Source: JAPORY01 sp965215385 (GTDB taxonomy: Bacteria; Pseudomonadota; Alphaproteobacteria; Rhodobacterales; Rhodobacteraceae). Taken from it: DNA of 64,000 bases. The stretch covers positions 1,116,001 to 1,180,000 of the forward strand of contig OZ244059.1 of NCBI GenBank assembly GCA_965215385.1. The letters are read 5' to 3'. A model generated the notes under the pieces. The model was given only the letters and a program-made list of their open reading frames with translations, was not told the origin of the DNA and did not search any database. Positions 55,511 through 64,000 of the stretch are shown here, one piece after another (position 1 is the first letter of the stretch; the number at the start of each line of letters is the position of its first letter). The translations under genes were made by a program, and so were the position numbers.

Positions 55511-57187
55511 GAACGTCCGTTCAATTCTGACGTGCAACACTACGATGTTGTGGTTTAGAGGATCTTGGTTGGTGTGTGTTGTATTGGGGTCAGGAGTTGG
55601 TCTGAATCTCTGAAGATTTTTTTAAGGAGATTCCGATGCCAAACGGCTACCACCACCTGACCGACGCCGATCGATGCCAAATTCACGCCTTGAAGGCAAG
55701 CGGGTATTCGCTGCGTGCCATCGCCCGCGAAATGAACCGCAACCCGGCGACGATTTCACGGGAGCTTCGTCGTAACAGCGGTGCACGGGGGTACCGTCAC
55801 AAGCAAGCGGAACAAAAGGCGCGAGAGCGTCGCCGTACGGCGTCGTCGCGGTCTTGGAAGCTGACGGCGGAACTCTGGTCCCGGATTGAAGGACTCTTGG
55901 GTTTGGCCTCGAGTCCGGAGCAGATAGCGGGTCGTTTGCGTCGCGACGGGGTAGTTTCGGTGAGCACCGAGTGGATCTATCAGTATATTCGGGCGGATCG
56001 GCAGCGCGGCGGGGTATTATGGCGATCATTACGCCGTCGGGGCAAGAAGCCGAATGTGACGGCGGGCCGGGATCGCGGGCGTGGCTGCCTTCCGAACCGG
56101 GTGGACATCTCCGAGCGTCCGGAGGGCGTTGCGGCCAAGTCGTGGGTTGGAGGCTGGGAGGTGGATACCGTGATTGGCAAAGGGCACCGAGGGGTGCTGG
56201 TCACGCTGGTGGATCGGATGTCGAAACTCGTGTTAATCCAGAAGGTTCGTCGCAAAACGGCGGTGGCGGTTGGTGAGGCCATTAGCACCCGACTGGCACC
56301 GTATCCGGTGCACACCCTTACCGCCGACAACGGCAAGGAATTTGCGCGTCATGAAACAAGGGCTCGAACCTTATCCGCGTCGTTCTGCTTTGCCGTCCCT
56401 ATGCGTCTTGGGAACGCGGTTTAAACGAACATACGAATGGCTTGATCCGCGGGTATTTTCCGAAGGGCACCGATTTCCAGGCGGTGACGGCGGTGCAGCG
56501 CGTGCCGGAGGCTTTCAATACGCGCCCACGCCAGGTCTTGAGGTATCGCACCCCGCAGGAGGTGATGGCCGCGGCTAGGGCCTGAACGCTCATACTCGTC
56601 GCAAAATGGCGACCGCATAATGATCGACTTGATCATCGGCTACGGGGAAAAACATCGTCTCTCTGTCTGCCAATCCGTCACGGGTTTGCGGTCAGAACAC
56701 GGGGAACAATTGGGTAATCCCGGTTCTTGGTGGAATGAAAGAATGGACGCGGGCACCTGCGTAGTGTCGATTAGATGGTATCGGTCCGCCGGCCGCCGCG
56801 AACAAGCCTGGGCTATTCCCGGTTCCAGTCGGCATCGGGGTATCTGCCGCTGCTTCGTATCGTGTCGCCGAAGCGCGCCGATCGGTGCCCGACCGATCAA
56901 GACGGAAAGGCGGCTGCCGCCCCCTTCACCCCCGGCATTATCGACGGTGTTCAATCGCGTAACGACGAGCCGTCGACATGATCAGCCGCGGTGCCGGTGC
57001 CAAGATCGGATTGCACTTTACTTGCGCTTGACCGGAGACTGATCTAAAGTCCCAGTTAGAGATTGCGACCGCTGTTGACCACTGACAATACAGCGAACCA
57101 TTCTTGATAACCCCGGCGTCAATCCCCGGCTGAGATAAACACTGAAGTCTAGTCAAAAAACGCCGGGTGTTGCACATCATTGTTGAA
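55511..57187. mobile_element. IS30-containing repeat unit, copy 3 (inverted relative to copy 1)
   Basis: Matches 26502-28185 in reverse orientation over its whole length, including about 600 bases beyond the transposase. The ends are GAACGTCCGTTCAATTCTGA (55511) and near TTGTTGAA (57187). Confidence 0.75.
55636..56585 (+). pseudogene. IS30-family transposase, copy 3 (frameshift)
   Basis: Same protein as copies 1 and 2 up to LSASFCFA. One base is missing at about 56393 (GCCGTCCC versus GCCCGTCCC in copy 1), giving a stop at 56422-56424. The correct frame then continues ERGLNEHTNGLIRGYFPKG to TGA 56583-56585. Codons that are nonsense in copies 1 and 2 are TTA and CAG here. An AAGGAG ribosome binding site precedes the ATG. 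Confidence 0.88.
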
Positions 57188-57252
57188 AGCGGGTTTCGTA
57201 ATACTAGAGGTGCGTTTCATTATAGAATCCGTGAAGCAAAAGAAAGCTCCCT

Positions 57253-58727
57253 TTACTTCGCCAGGTGATCTCTCCTCTTGACCGCTCGTTTCATAGAATC
57301 TGCAATCCGTTCTCGCATAATCTTCTTGAAATTGCGCACTTGAGGTATGATTGGTGCGCCTCGCTGCTCTCCAAATATCTTATGGGCTCGTTTCACGTAG
57401 CTAAAAAATGTCCACGTTCTGTAGTCATCAACTAAAAATTTGTCGAAACAAACACGACTGAAACGTTGACTAAATCCCGAATAATTGAAAATACTCAGAA
57501 GTTCCGAAGCATCTTTTTCTGGATGAGCATCCGCGAATTCACGAGTGACAGCTTTTGCTGCCAAGGTAACTTTGCGATAGAATCTCGAAATAGTTGAATC
57601 TCGGACATAGATCTGGTTGCCATCAAATCGAAAGCCGAGGTACTCAAATCCATTCTTACCTTGGGTGCCACGCAAATGATTAAAAGCCAAATTCTTTCCG
57701 CGACGAGAAAATTGAACCATAGAGGTCTTCTTCTCATTTATTTTCATGGCAGGCCCGCACTTTTTCATGCACTCCGCAACATGTTTCTCGGCCTCGAACG
57801 CTTGCGCCTCGTTGCTAGGAACAATTAGCAAGATGTCATCCGAGTATCGAAGGTAAGTGCCACCTTTTTGGCTGACATAGCGTTCCATTTCACAATCGAA
57901 GTCTAGCAAATAGAAATTGGCAATCAGGTCGGAAATTGGAACGCCCTGCGGGATACCGTGATTCCGTAAGTTTCCAGACTCATCGGCGTTTGGTTTCACT
58001 AGGCTGGGCAAGTTGGGCAACCCACCGCATATTTTCTCACGAAATTCTGCAGGGGTGCACAATTGGGTCGGCATTTTTCTTCGTGGTATAGTGTACCGGT
58101 CTCTGGTTTGCCCATTTGCCTGAGTAATCTCTTCGATGAAACCGAGTCTTCGATAGGCATCCTTTTGATCTACTACGTGGTAACGAGTGATGTTCTTGAA
58201 TACAGCGAAATGATCCGGTGGCAATCTTTCCACCTCCAAAAGGCGGCACCAGACTTCCTTGATACGGTCGTGATCAAGGCTTTCGAAGAAACTCTTTATA
58301 TCAAGTGCGATTGCGACGCAGTTGTCTTGTTTACAGATGGTGTCGAACGCTTCTTTTGCGAAGTCGATATTGCATTTCCCTCCCCCGTTGGGGCTGGCTA
58401 TTTTACGATAGGCTACGGGGCAATGTCCGATACCCAAATCTTTGAGTCGCTCCTCATACTTCTCCGAAAGGATTTTTCGATAGTGAGAAAATATGTACGA
58501 ATCTCGCCGAGCGGCATACCGAATCGGCGCGATTTCTTACTCGGACGCCCCTTAGCTGAGGTTCGAAAAGGTTGCCACGCTTGGCAAAATGATAAGAATG
58601 GGAAGAACTTATTTGATGCGACACGCTTCGGGTCGGATACGACGGCACGCGCTTCCTCTATTGAGAGAGGGCTATCAAAATGAGGGTAATGTTTAAGGTC
58701 GCGTGGAGAAATATCTGTTGGAGGCAT
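57253..58727 (-). pseudogene. Defence-type reverse transcriptase (DRT, Drt2-like) with one frameshift
   Basis: About 491 codons. The N-terminal frame from ATG 58727 reads LKHYPHFDSPLSIEEARAVV, FPFLSFCQAWQPFRTSAKGR, PSKK. Adding one A in the A run near 58533 joins it to IAPIRYAARRDSYIFSHYRK, YEERLKDLGIGHCPVAYRKI, GKCNIDFAKEAFDTI. RT motifs are ALDIKSFFESLDHDRI, NHGIPQGVPISDLIANFYLL, the catalytic YLRYSDDILLIV and FEYLGFRFDGNQIYV. There is no maturase X or intron endonuclease domain, so it is not a group II intron. The sequence resembles the UG/DRT antiphage enzymes, most like Drt2. The single deletion may be real decay or a read error. Confidence 0.78.
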
Positions 58728-58734
58728 GGTCAAG

Positions 58735-59186
58735 TATGAAAGGGGTCAAACCTATTGGGTCGGAAACTTGCTCTTAGCAGTTTTGACCCCACCTATTTTC
58801 TATAGTTCCCTGATAGACATAACTGTCTATGTTATGTTGATGACCATCAGCTTTGTTATTAAGGCTTCGTGGTCGCCAATCATACCCATCAAGGGAGAAT
58901 AAACAAATGTTACCCGAAATCCGAATGACACTGTCTGTCCGCCTTGACGGCATAAACGCTTAACTGCGGCGTCCTAATGACGCCGATAAACTTCACCTAT
59001 TGTCGGTTGGAAACTTTTCAAGAGGTGACGGACAAAAATTCCGGCTATCAGAAGGAAACTCACCCGTGACCGTTGCAAATGGTAGCTGTTAACCTGTGCC
59101 ATTGACAGAGGCTCCATGCCCAATATCCGCATTTCTTGACCATTTGAAACAACCCGCCGCCACAGCTTACACAGACGCTGACGCAC
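58735..59186 (-). ncRNA. Possible structured RNA upstream of the reverse transcriptase
   Basis: About 450 bases without a recognised protein. Stems include GGGGTCAAA/TTTGACCCC (58742-58750 with 58782-58790) right before the RT start, GGCGTC/GACGCC (58968-58973 with 58979-58984), and an ATAGAC/GTCTAT hairpin near 58815-58835. Drt2-type systems carry a template RNA at this place. The assignment rests on position and hairpins only. Confidence 0.35.
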
Positions 59187-59193
59187 AGCTAAA

Positions 59194-59346
59194 CTATTGC
59201 TCTGGAGTTGAATTTAGTTCTGTAGAATTTTCAGCTTGAGGGCCCGAACTATCTTGAGCCTCACCCTGTTGGAGACGAACTTCCTGTGCATCAATATAAC
59301 CCCTTAAATTACTGAGACTATTCTCACAAGCGTCACAGACGAACAG
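59194..59346 (-). pseudogene. C-terminal fragment of an unknown protein cut by ISKra4
   Basis: The minus-strand frame LFVCDACENSLSNLRGYIDA followed by a glutamine/serine-rich acidic tail ends at 59194. It starts exactly where the ISKra4 end begins (59347), so the upstream part was replaced. The family is unknown. Confidence 0.4.
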
Positions 59347-60200
59347 GGTGCGTATCTTGTATGGTGTACTATATATTGCGCTTTTATGCGACCAATGCCA
59401 AGCGAATCGCACGATTATCATTGGCCGGCAGCTTGGGAACCCAGTTACCTTGGCGATTGAGGCGTGGCACCAAGTCTTCCCAAGCCCGATCAAAGCGACC
59501 AGACTTGGCTAGGGCGCGGATGCTCAGAACCCCTTGACCGCCGTCCCGCCCCCAACTCTGACCAGAACGCTTCATCCGCGTCGTGACCAAAACTTTGTTG
59601 GTGGCTGCAACCGCACCCGAGCCGATGGCATACCCGGCGGCCGCCGCCGCATCATCCATCCGATGGCGGTTGTGACGAAAGGACCCGAGTTCGCGATGGA
59701 GCTGGGTGCCCGCCGTTCCGTTGCTTAGGCGATACCGCAACGCAGCAATGACCTTGGCCGCGCCGTTGGCGTCGTGGCGCAACGGATGCCGCCATTTCGC
59801 AAACCACGCCGTTCCCGCCGCCGTCGCTTGGCCAAAGGCCGCATCCGCCGCCGCTTTCAGATGTTGCGCCGCATGCCAATAATCCAATAGCACCCGATCG
59901 GGGCACAAAGCTTCCAGAAACGTCCAATTATCCAGCGCCCCATCAGCGACCGCCACGACCTTAAGGTTCGGGTCAACCGTGAGCCCGTGGCATAATTCGG
60001 CGCTTAACGGCGCCTTCAAAGTCTCTTTACCCGCCTCAGGCCGTTGCCCAAAACAACGGGCATCCAGCCGGTTGCCAGCGGCATCGACAAACCCCACAAC
60101 CCCGCAAGCGGCCTCACGCCACCCGGCATCAAGGTCGATGTCACCGACCGTTGCAGCCGGCATCCGCATCATGACGCCGTCAAGTGAGACCAGCAGCGAG
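59347..60200 (-). pseudogene. ISKra4-family transposase copy A, C-terminal part
   Basis: The 59384-60172 frame has VAVADGALDNWTFLEALCPD, VLLDYWHAAQHLKAAADAAF and GSGAVAATNKVLVTTRMKRS, typical of ISKra4. The N-terminal half is missing: at 60200 the sequence passes directly into the end of copy B. The IS end GGTGCGTATCTTGTATGG is at 59347. Copy A keeps ten residues (DAAFGQATAA region) that copy B has lost. Confidence 0.82.
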
Positions 60201-61720
60201 GGTGCGAATCTTGTATGGTGTACTATATCTTGCGCCTTTATGCGACCAATGCCAAGCGAATCGCCCGATTATCATTGGCTGGCAGCTTGGGAACCCAGTT
60301 ATCTTGGCGGTTGCGGCGTGGCACCAAGTCCTCCCAAGCCCGATCAAAGCGACCAGACTTGGCTAGGGCGCGGATGCTCAGAACCCCTTGACCGCCGTCC
60401 CGCCCCCAACTCTGACCAGAACGCTTCATCCGCGTCGTGACTAAAACTTTGTTGGCGGCTGCAACCGCACCCGAGCCGATGGCATACCCGGCGGCCGCCG
60501 CCGCATCATCCATCCGATGGCGGTTGTGACGAAAGGACCCGAGTTCGCGACGGAGCTGGGTGCCCGCCGTTCCTTTGCTTAGGAGATACCGCAACGCAGC
60601 AATGACCTTGGCCACGCCGTTGGCGTCGTGGCGCAACGGATGCCGCCATTTCGCAAACCACGCCGTTCCCGCCGCCGCTTTCAGATGTGGCGCCGCATGC
60701 CAATAATCCAATAGCACCCGATCGGGGCACAAAGCTTCCAGAAACGTCCAATTATCCGGTGCCCCATCAGCGACCGCCACGACCTTAAGGTTCGGGTCAA
60801 CCGTGAGCCAGTGGCATAATTCGGCACTTAACGGTGCCGGCAAAGTCTCTTTACCCGCCGCCGGCCGTTGTCCAAAACAACCGGCATCCAGCCGGTTGCC
60901 AGCGGCATCGACAAAGCCCACAACCCCGCAAGCGGCCGCACGCCACCCGGCATCAAGGTCGCTGTCACCGACCGTTTCAGCTTGCATCCGCATCATGACG
61001 CCGTCAAGTGAGATCAGCAGCGACGCGGTTCCCGATGGTAAGGCCTCGCGTTCCCGAACCGTTGCGAGCAACGCATTGGAACCCGCCGCCAGTTCACTCC
61101 CGACCGCAGCTGAAAGCCGGATCAGCGAAGCGGTAGCAGGGCCCTGACCGCCGAACTGGCGCCACGCTTCAGCACTTTCACGAGCCGTGAGACCACTCAT
61201 CAGATACAGAGAGAGTCCGGCCGTCGCCGGCGTCATGCCACCGGTCGTCAGTCCGAGGGTACTGTCGGCCGGAATGATCGCCGCACCGTTGCCCGACGGG
61301 CGATAACGTGACCGCTCAAACTCGACCGGTCCCAACATCGTCATCGCCTCGCCACGCGTGACCGCTACTCGGTGAGACGATTTCCCGGCGACTGTCAGCG
61401 ACGGCCCGTGGTCGTCAACAGCCGCAAACGCCGGCTGCAGCACCGCACGAGCGACGCCAAACATCAGATCGCGAACCGCGGGTTCGGCGGCGAGGGAGTC
61501 CTGTCGAAACAGTGCCGCGATATCGGCGGATAGACCAACGTCTTCGGCCAGCTCGACAAACTTGTGACCCGCTGCCACCAGGCGTTGCTCGGGTGACGCG
61601 TCGCCGTCCAGTGGCGTTTTTGACTTGGCAAGATCGGTTGCGTGTGGCATAGTCTCCATCAGAGTGCTCCTTTCTGGTCTTTGATCAAAGACGTTTAGGG
61701 TGAATTTTGGCGCACGCTAC
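60201..61720 (-). mobile_element. ISKra4-family insertion sequence, copy B
   Basis: Nearly full length: the right end GGTGCGAATCTTGTATGG is at 60201, the transposase is 60238-61659, and about 60 bases of upstream untranslated DNA follow. It abuts and truncates copy A. Confidence 0.75.
60238..61659 (-). CDS. ISKra4-family transposase
   Basis: 473 residues from METMPHATDLAKSKTPLDGD. The N-terminal half includes FERSRYRPSGNGAAIIPADS and TPATAGLSLYLMSGLTARES. The DDE core has LLISLDGVMMRMQAETVGDS, VVAVADGAPDNWTFLEALCP and LLDYWHAAPHLKAAAGTAWF. The C-terminus is GSGAVAAANKVLVTTRMKRS then SWGRDGGQGVLSIRALAKSG. Compared with copy A there is an in-frame 30-base deletion after HLKAAA, which may impair it. 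The reading frame is otherwise complete. Confidence 0.85.
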   Translation of the reverse strand: METMPHATDLAKSKTPLDGDASPEQRLVAAGHKFVELAEDVGLSADIAALFRQDSLAAEPAVRDLMFGVARAVLQPAFAAVDDHGPSLTVAGKSSHRVAVTRGEAMTMLGPVEFERSRYRPSGNGAAIIPADSTLGLTTGGMTPATAGLSLYLMSGLTARESAEAWRQFGGQGPATASLIRLSAAVGSELAAGSNALLATVREREALPSGTASLLISLDGVMMRMQAETVGDSDLDAGWRAAACGVVGFVDAAGNRLDAGCFGQRPAAGKETLPAPLSAELCHWLTVDPNLKVVAVADGAPDNWTFLEALCPDRVLLDYWHAAPHLKAAAGTAWFAKWRHPLRHDANGVAKVIAALRYLLSKGTAGTQLRRELGSFRHNRHRMDDAAAAAGYAIGSGAVAAANKVLVTTRMKRSGQSWGRDGGQGVLSIRALAKSGRFDRAWEDLVPRRNRQDNWVPKLPANDNRAIRLALVA

Positions 61721-62053
61721 CACACCCGCCACAACAGCAAGTAGTCTTGGCTAAAACCGCCGAATCGGGAAAAATGTGGCGCGACCGGGTAACGTTTCGC
61801 GAAAGCTGGCGACATCGGCGCGAGCCGTGAAATCCGATCTAAATTTATCTAATGAGCCGCTTGCAAAAATAATGGCGGAGAGCGACGGGCGGGTAACAGC
61901 TATAGCCAGCCAATACAAAATCTAGGGTTGCGCCGCATTTTTTCGACAAAATCGGCTGGTTCCCACGAAGTGCTCGCCCTTTTTCTCACCACCGCGCACG
62001 CCAACGCGGCGCTCAAGCAAAGGCCAGAACGCGACGAACGGCGGTGAGAAGGG
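61721..62053. other. Unassigned gap between two insertion sequences
   Basis: No gene or repeat recognised. Confidence 0.35.
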
Positions 62054-63199
62054 TTAGATGTGAAGGCGGAGCCGTTGCTCGACGGTTAAGGCCAAGATGC
62101 CGAAGAAGCGATGACACGCGACCTTTGTTGCGCCCTGACCCCGAATATGGCGACCGCCATAACGATCTTTGAGAGCTCCATTTACCCGTTCGACACTGGA
62201 ACGCTGTTTAAAGCGTTCCTTGGCTGGATCCACTTGACCAGCCACGCTTCGTGCCTGGGCCTCGGCGGCCAGCCGTTGCTTGCGCACCCGATCGCGACGG
62301 GGATTAGGATCAATGAGAGCGACATGTCCTAGCTGCTTGGCATACTGATCGATTTCCGAACAATCGTAAGCCGCATCCATGAGTTCATAACAGTAGTCCA
62401 CCCGACGGTTGGTCATCGCCGCCAGCGGCAGTGAGGCCTGACTGTCGTGCAGCGAGGCTGAGGTGAGAAGACCACTGATGGGAATGTCACCATCGGACAC
62501 ATCAAGGTGAAACTTGTAACCCTGCCAACTAGTCTGATGGCCTTTGGCGTTGCGTTTGGTGCCAATATCACCGACCTTAGGGAGATCGGCAATCACTTGT
62601 TTGAGCGACAGTCCACCGTTCAATTGGCGGTCAAGACGCCGTGGCTTTTTGGGTCTGGCTTCGCCTTTTCGGGGTCTCCCGCGCTTGCGAGGGGTCTTCG
62701 GTTTTGATACCTTGGCCTTGGCCGTTGGCTTTTCCCGCGCCGCAATCGCCGTCGAATCGTGAGAAATATGTCCGACAAGCGATTCCGCCAAGGCACCTTT
62801 AATCAGTGCCTTATGCATCCGCTCGGGAAGTGCCATTTCGGCAAACCAAGCAAAGGCGCGCGAAAAAGTCGACTCAATCGGGATCGCACCGACACGCTCC
62901 CAACCGCAAAGCCACCGCAGTTTGGGGTCACACTGCAGACGGTCGATCAACGCCCGCGTGGTCGGTAAGTCCCCAACCGCCTTGGCGATGAAGGCCCGCG
63001 CTAAAGCCCGGCGATCCGCAAGCGGCCGACCACGACCGGACGAATGCGTCTGGATAAACGTCGCAACCGGCTTCATATCCAGAACCGCGACAAAGCACTG
63101 GTGGTTCTCGGTCAAGCGGCCGAGGTCCTCAGCGAGATTGGGGAATAATTCCCCTTGAAATCGATTCCAGATCCCGGCTATCGTGTTTGTTAAGGGCAT
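62054..63199 (-). CDS. DDE transposase (IS5/IS1182-like)
   Basis: 381 residues. The N-terminal DUF772-like part has RRALARAFIAKAVGDLPTTR, LRWLCGWERVGAIPIESTFS and HISHDSTAIAAREKP. The DDE_Tnp_1 core has HQTSWQGYKFHLDVSDGDIP, YCYELMDAAYDCSEI, LIDPNPRRD and the glutamate region FKQRSSVERVNGALKDRYGG. A basic linker rich in lysine, proline and arginine (KPKTPRKRGRPRKGEARPKK) lies between. The frame is intact. I cannot decide the exact IS family from memory. Confidence 0.8.
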   Translation of the reverse strand: MPLTNTIAGIWNRFQGELFPNLAEDLGRLTENHQCFVAVLDMKPVATFIQTHSSGRGRPLADRRALARAFIAKAVGDLPTTRALIDRLQCDPKLRWLCGWERVGAIPIESTFSRAFAWFAEMALPERMHKALIKGALAESLVGHISHDSTAIAAREKPTAKAKVSKPKTPRKRGRPRKGEARPKKPRRLDRQLNGGLSLKQVIADLPKVGDIGTKRNAKGHQTSWQGYKFHLDVSDGDIPISGLLTSASLHDSQASLPLAAMTNRRVDYCYELMDAAYDCSEIDQYAKQLGHVALIDPNPRRDRVRKQRLAAEAQARSVAGQVDPAKERFKQRSSVERVNGALKDRYGGRHIRGQGATKVACHRFFGILALTVEQRLRLHI

Positions 63200-63204
63200 G
63201 GGAC

Positions 63205-63676
63205 AACCTCCTCTGTATTTTGTGTTGACTACAGTCTAATATACAAACGGTTGTCTCATGTCCACCGTTTTCAAAAAAATCGCCTGTGTTCAGGAAAAAA
63301 TCGGTCGCCCGATGAATTTTGCAAGAGGCTCTAATAATATCAACGGCTTCAAAAATTCGCCCACACCATATGAGAACCACACCCGGTTGATAGGACAGGG
63401 GCGTGCCGCCGGTTGTCAGGCGATTGCGACCGTTCGAAATCAATACACTTTGTGATTAGTTAAACTTTTTGAAATTTCGGATCAGATCAGCTTTTTGAAA
63501 AGATCACAGGAAGCTAGTGGTCACAGTGTTGATCTACAAACAAAAGGGCGTTATTAACTTGATAGCATAGACCCAATGACTGAGCCCAGTCTCGGAGCGG
63601 ACAAAATTGACCCCCGTATATGAACGTTTTAAGAGAGCCTATGGGCTTTCGAAATTCAAGGGATGCAATCGAATCG
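63205..63676. other. Unassigned gap before ISKra4 copy C
   Basis: AT-rich in its second half. The short frame 63607-63867 is a shadow of the IS end. Nothing else recognised. Confidence 0.35.
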
Positions 63677-64000
63677 GGTGCGAATCTTGTATGGTGTACT
63701 ATATATTGCGCTTTTATGCGACCAATGCCAAGCGAATCGCACGATTATCATTGGCCGGCAGCTTGGGAACCCAGTTACCTTGGCGATTGAGGCGTGGCAC
63801 CAAGTCTTCCCAAGCCCGATCAAAGCGACCAGACTTGGCTAGGGCGCGGATGCTCAGAACCCCTTGACCGCCGTCCCGCCCCCAACTCTGACCAGAACGC
63901 TTCATCCGCGTCGTGACCAAAACTTTGTTGGCGGCTGCAACCGCACCCGAGCCGATGGCATACCCGGCGGCCGCCGCCGCATCATCCATCCGATGGCGGT
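63677..64000 (-). pseudogene. ISKra4-family copy C (runs off the window)
   Basis: The IS end GGTGCGAATCTTGTATGG is at 63677 and the C-terminal transposase frame (63714 onwards) is nearly identical to copies A and B. The 5' part lies beyond the window, so whether it is complete is unknown. Confidence 0.8.

Noticed and set aside
56620..57042. 140-codon frame in the IS30 unit
   Set aside because: The matching region of copy 1 does not keep the same frame, so it is not under coding constraint.
1..64000. CRISPR arrays, rRNA and tRNA genes
   Set aside because: No regularly spaced repeats and no rRNA or tRNA-like sequence were recognised on reading; a tRNA scan could not be run.

Overview
The first 38 kb reads as an alphaproteobacterial chromosome of moderate GC. 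The main evidence is the gene order ubiB-ubiE / mutM - enoyl-CoA hydratase - rpsT - dnaA (17.2-24.9 kb), the alphaproteobacterial-type SerC, the small CHCC zinc-finger protein, and gpmI and ctpA lying on the same strand. The window starts inside a tripartite export operon (TolC-like protein, a PAS-TM-HlyD adaptor, an ABC ATPase and a MacB-like permease). It continues with a decayed IS630, a LolA-like protein plus outer-membrane barrel pair, the serine biosynthesis genes serB/serC/serA, a 3-hydroxyacyl-CoA dehydrogenase and a BktB-type thiolase. Next come the ubiquinone and replication-initiation genes and ctpA. An insertion-sequence cluster (26.5-33.4 kb: two IS30 copies, an Uma2-like nuclease, a decayed secreted-protein gene and a DruA-IS4 transposase broken by a frameshift) separates ctpA from gpmI, where envC normally sits. 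After gpmI come the zinc-finger gene and polA.

From 38.3 kb to the end no core gene is visible. An AT-richer IS1595-family element (about 38.77-41.19 kb) carries a DNA methyltransferase and an HNH nuclease as passengers. Directly after it lies the main find. A 12,964-bp element (41458-54421) is bounded by 23-bp perfect inverted repeats of IS1595 type and by an exact 8-bp target duplication (TTTTTTTA). Removing the element and one copy of the duplication restores one open frame, for a secreted protein with a good ribosome binding site and signal peptide. That reconstruction confirms the boundaries independently. Inside are two further secreted-protein genes, a decayed serine recombinase, and a minus-strand defence operon (HTH protein - SIR2 - HerA - Mrr-like restriction nuclease - N4-cytosine methyltransferase, related to SIR2-HerA/Nezha). 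The element also holds a Tn3-type inverted-repeat element containing only a resolvase, a decayed umuDC pair, and an IS1595 transposase stub at the right end.

Long poly-C/poly-G tracts recur in and at the edge of this element (C8, C13, C10, G11, G11). Several lie in signal-peptide N-regions or inside the restriction nuclease, as expected of phase-variable contingency loci. The secreted-protein genes at 29.5 kb, 41.43/54.43 kb and 54.09 kb share the same plan of start codon, C tract and signal peptide.

The right flank (55.5-64 kb) holds a third IS30 copy, inverted relative to the first. It also holds a defence-type reverse transcriptase (DRT, most like Drt2) with one frameshift and a structured untranslated region upstream, three ISKra4 copies (one nested against another, one running off the window) and one IS5/IS1182-like transposase. 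Many accessory genes are broken while the core genes are intact, so the damage looks like biological decay rather than poor sequence throughout.
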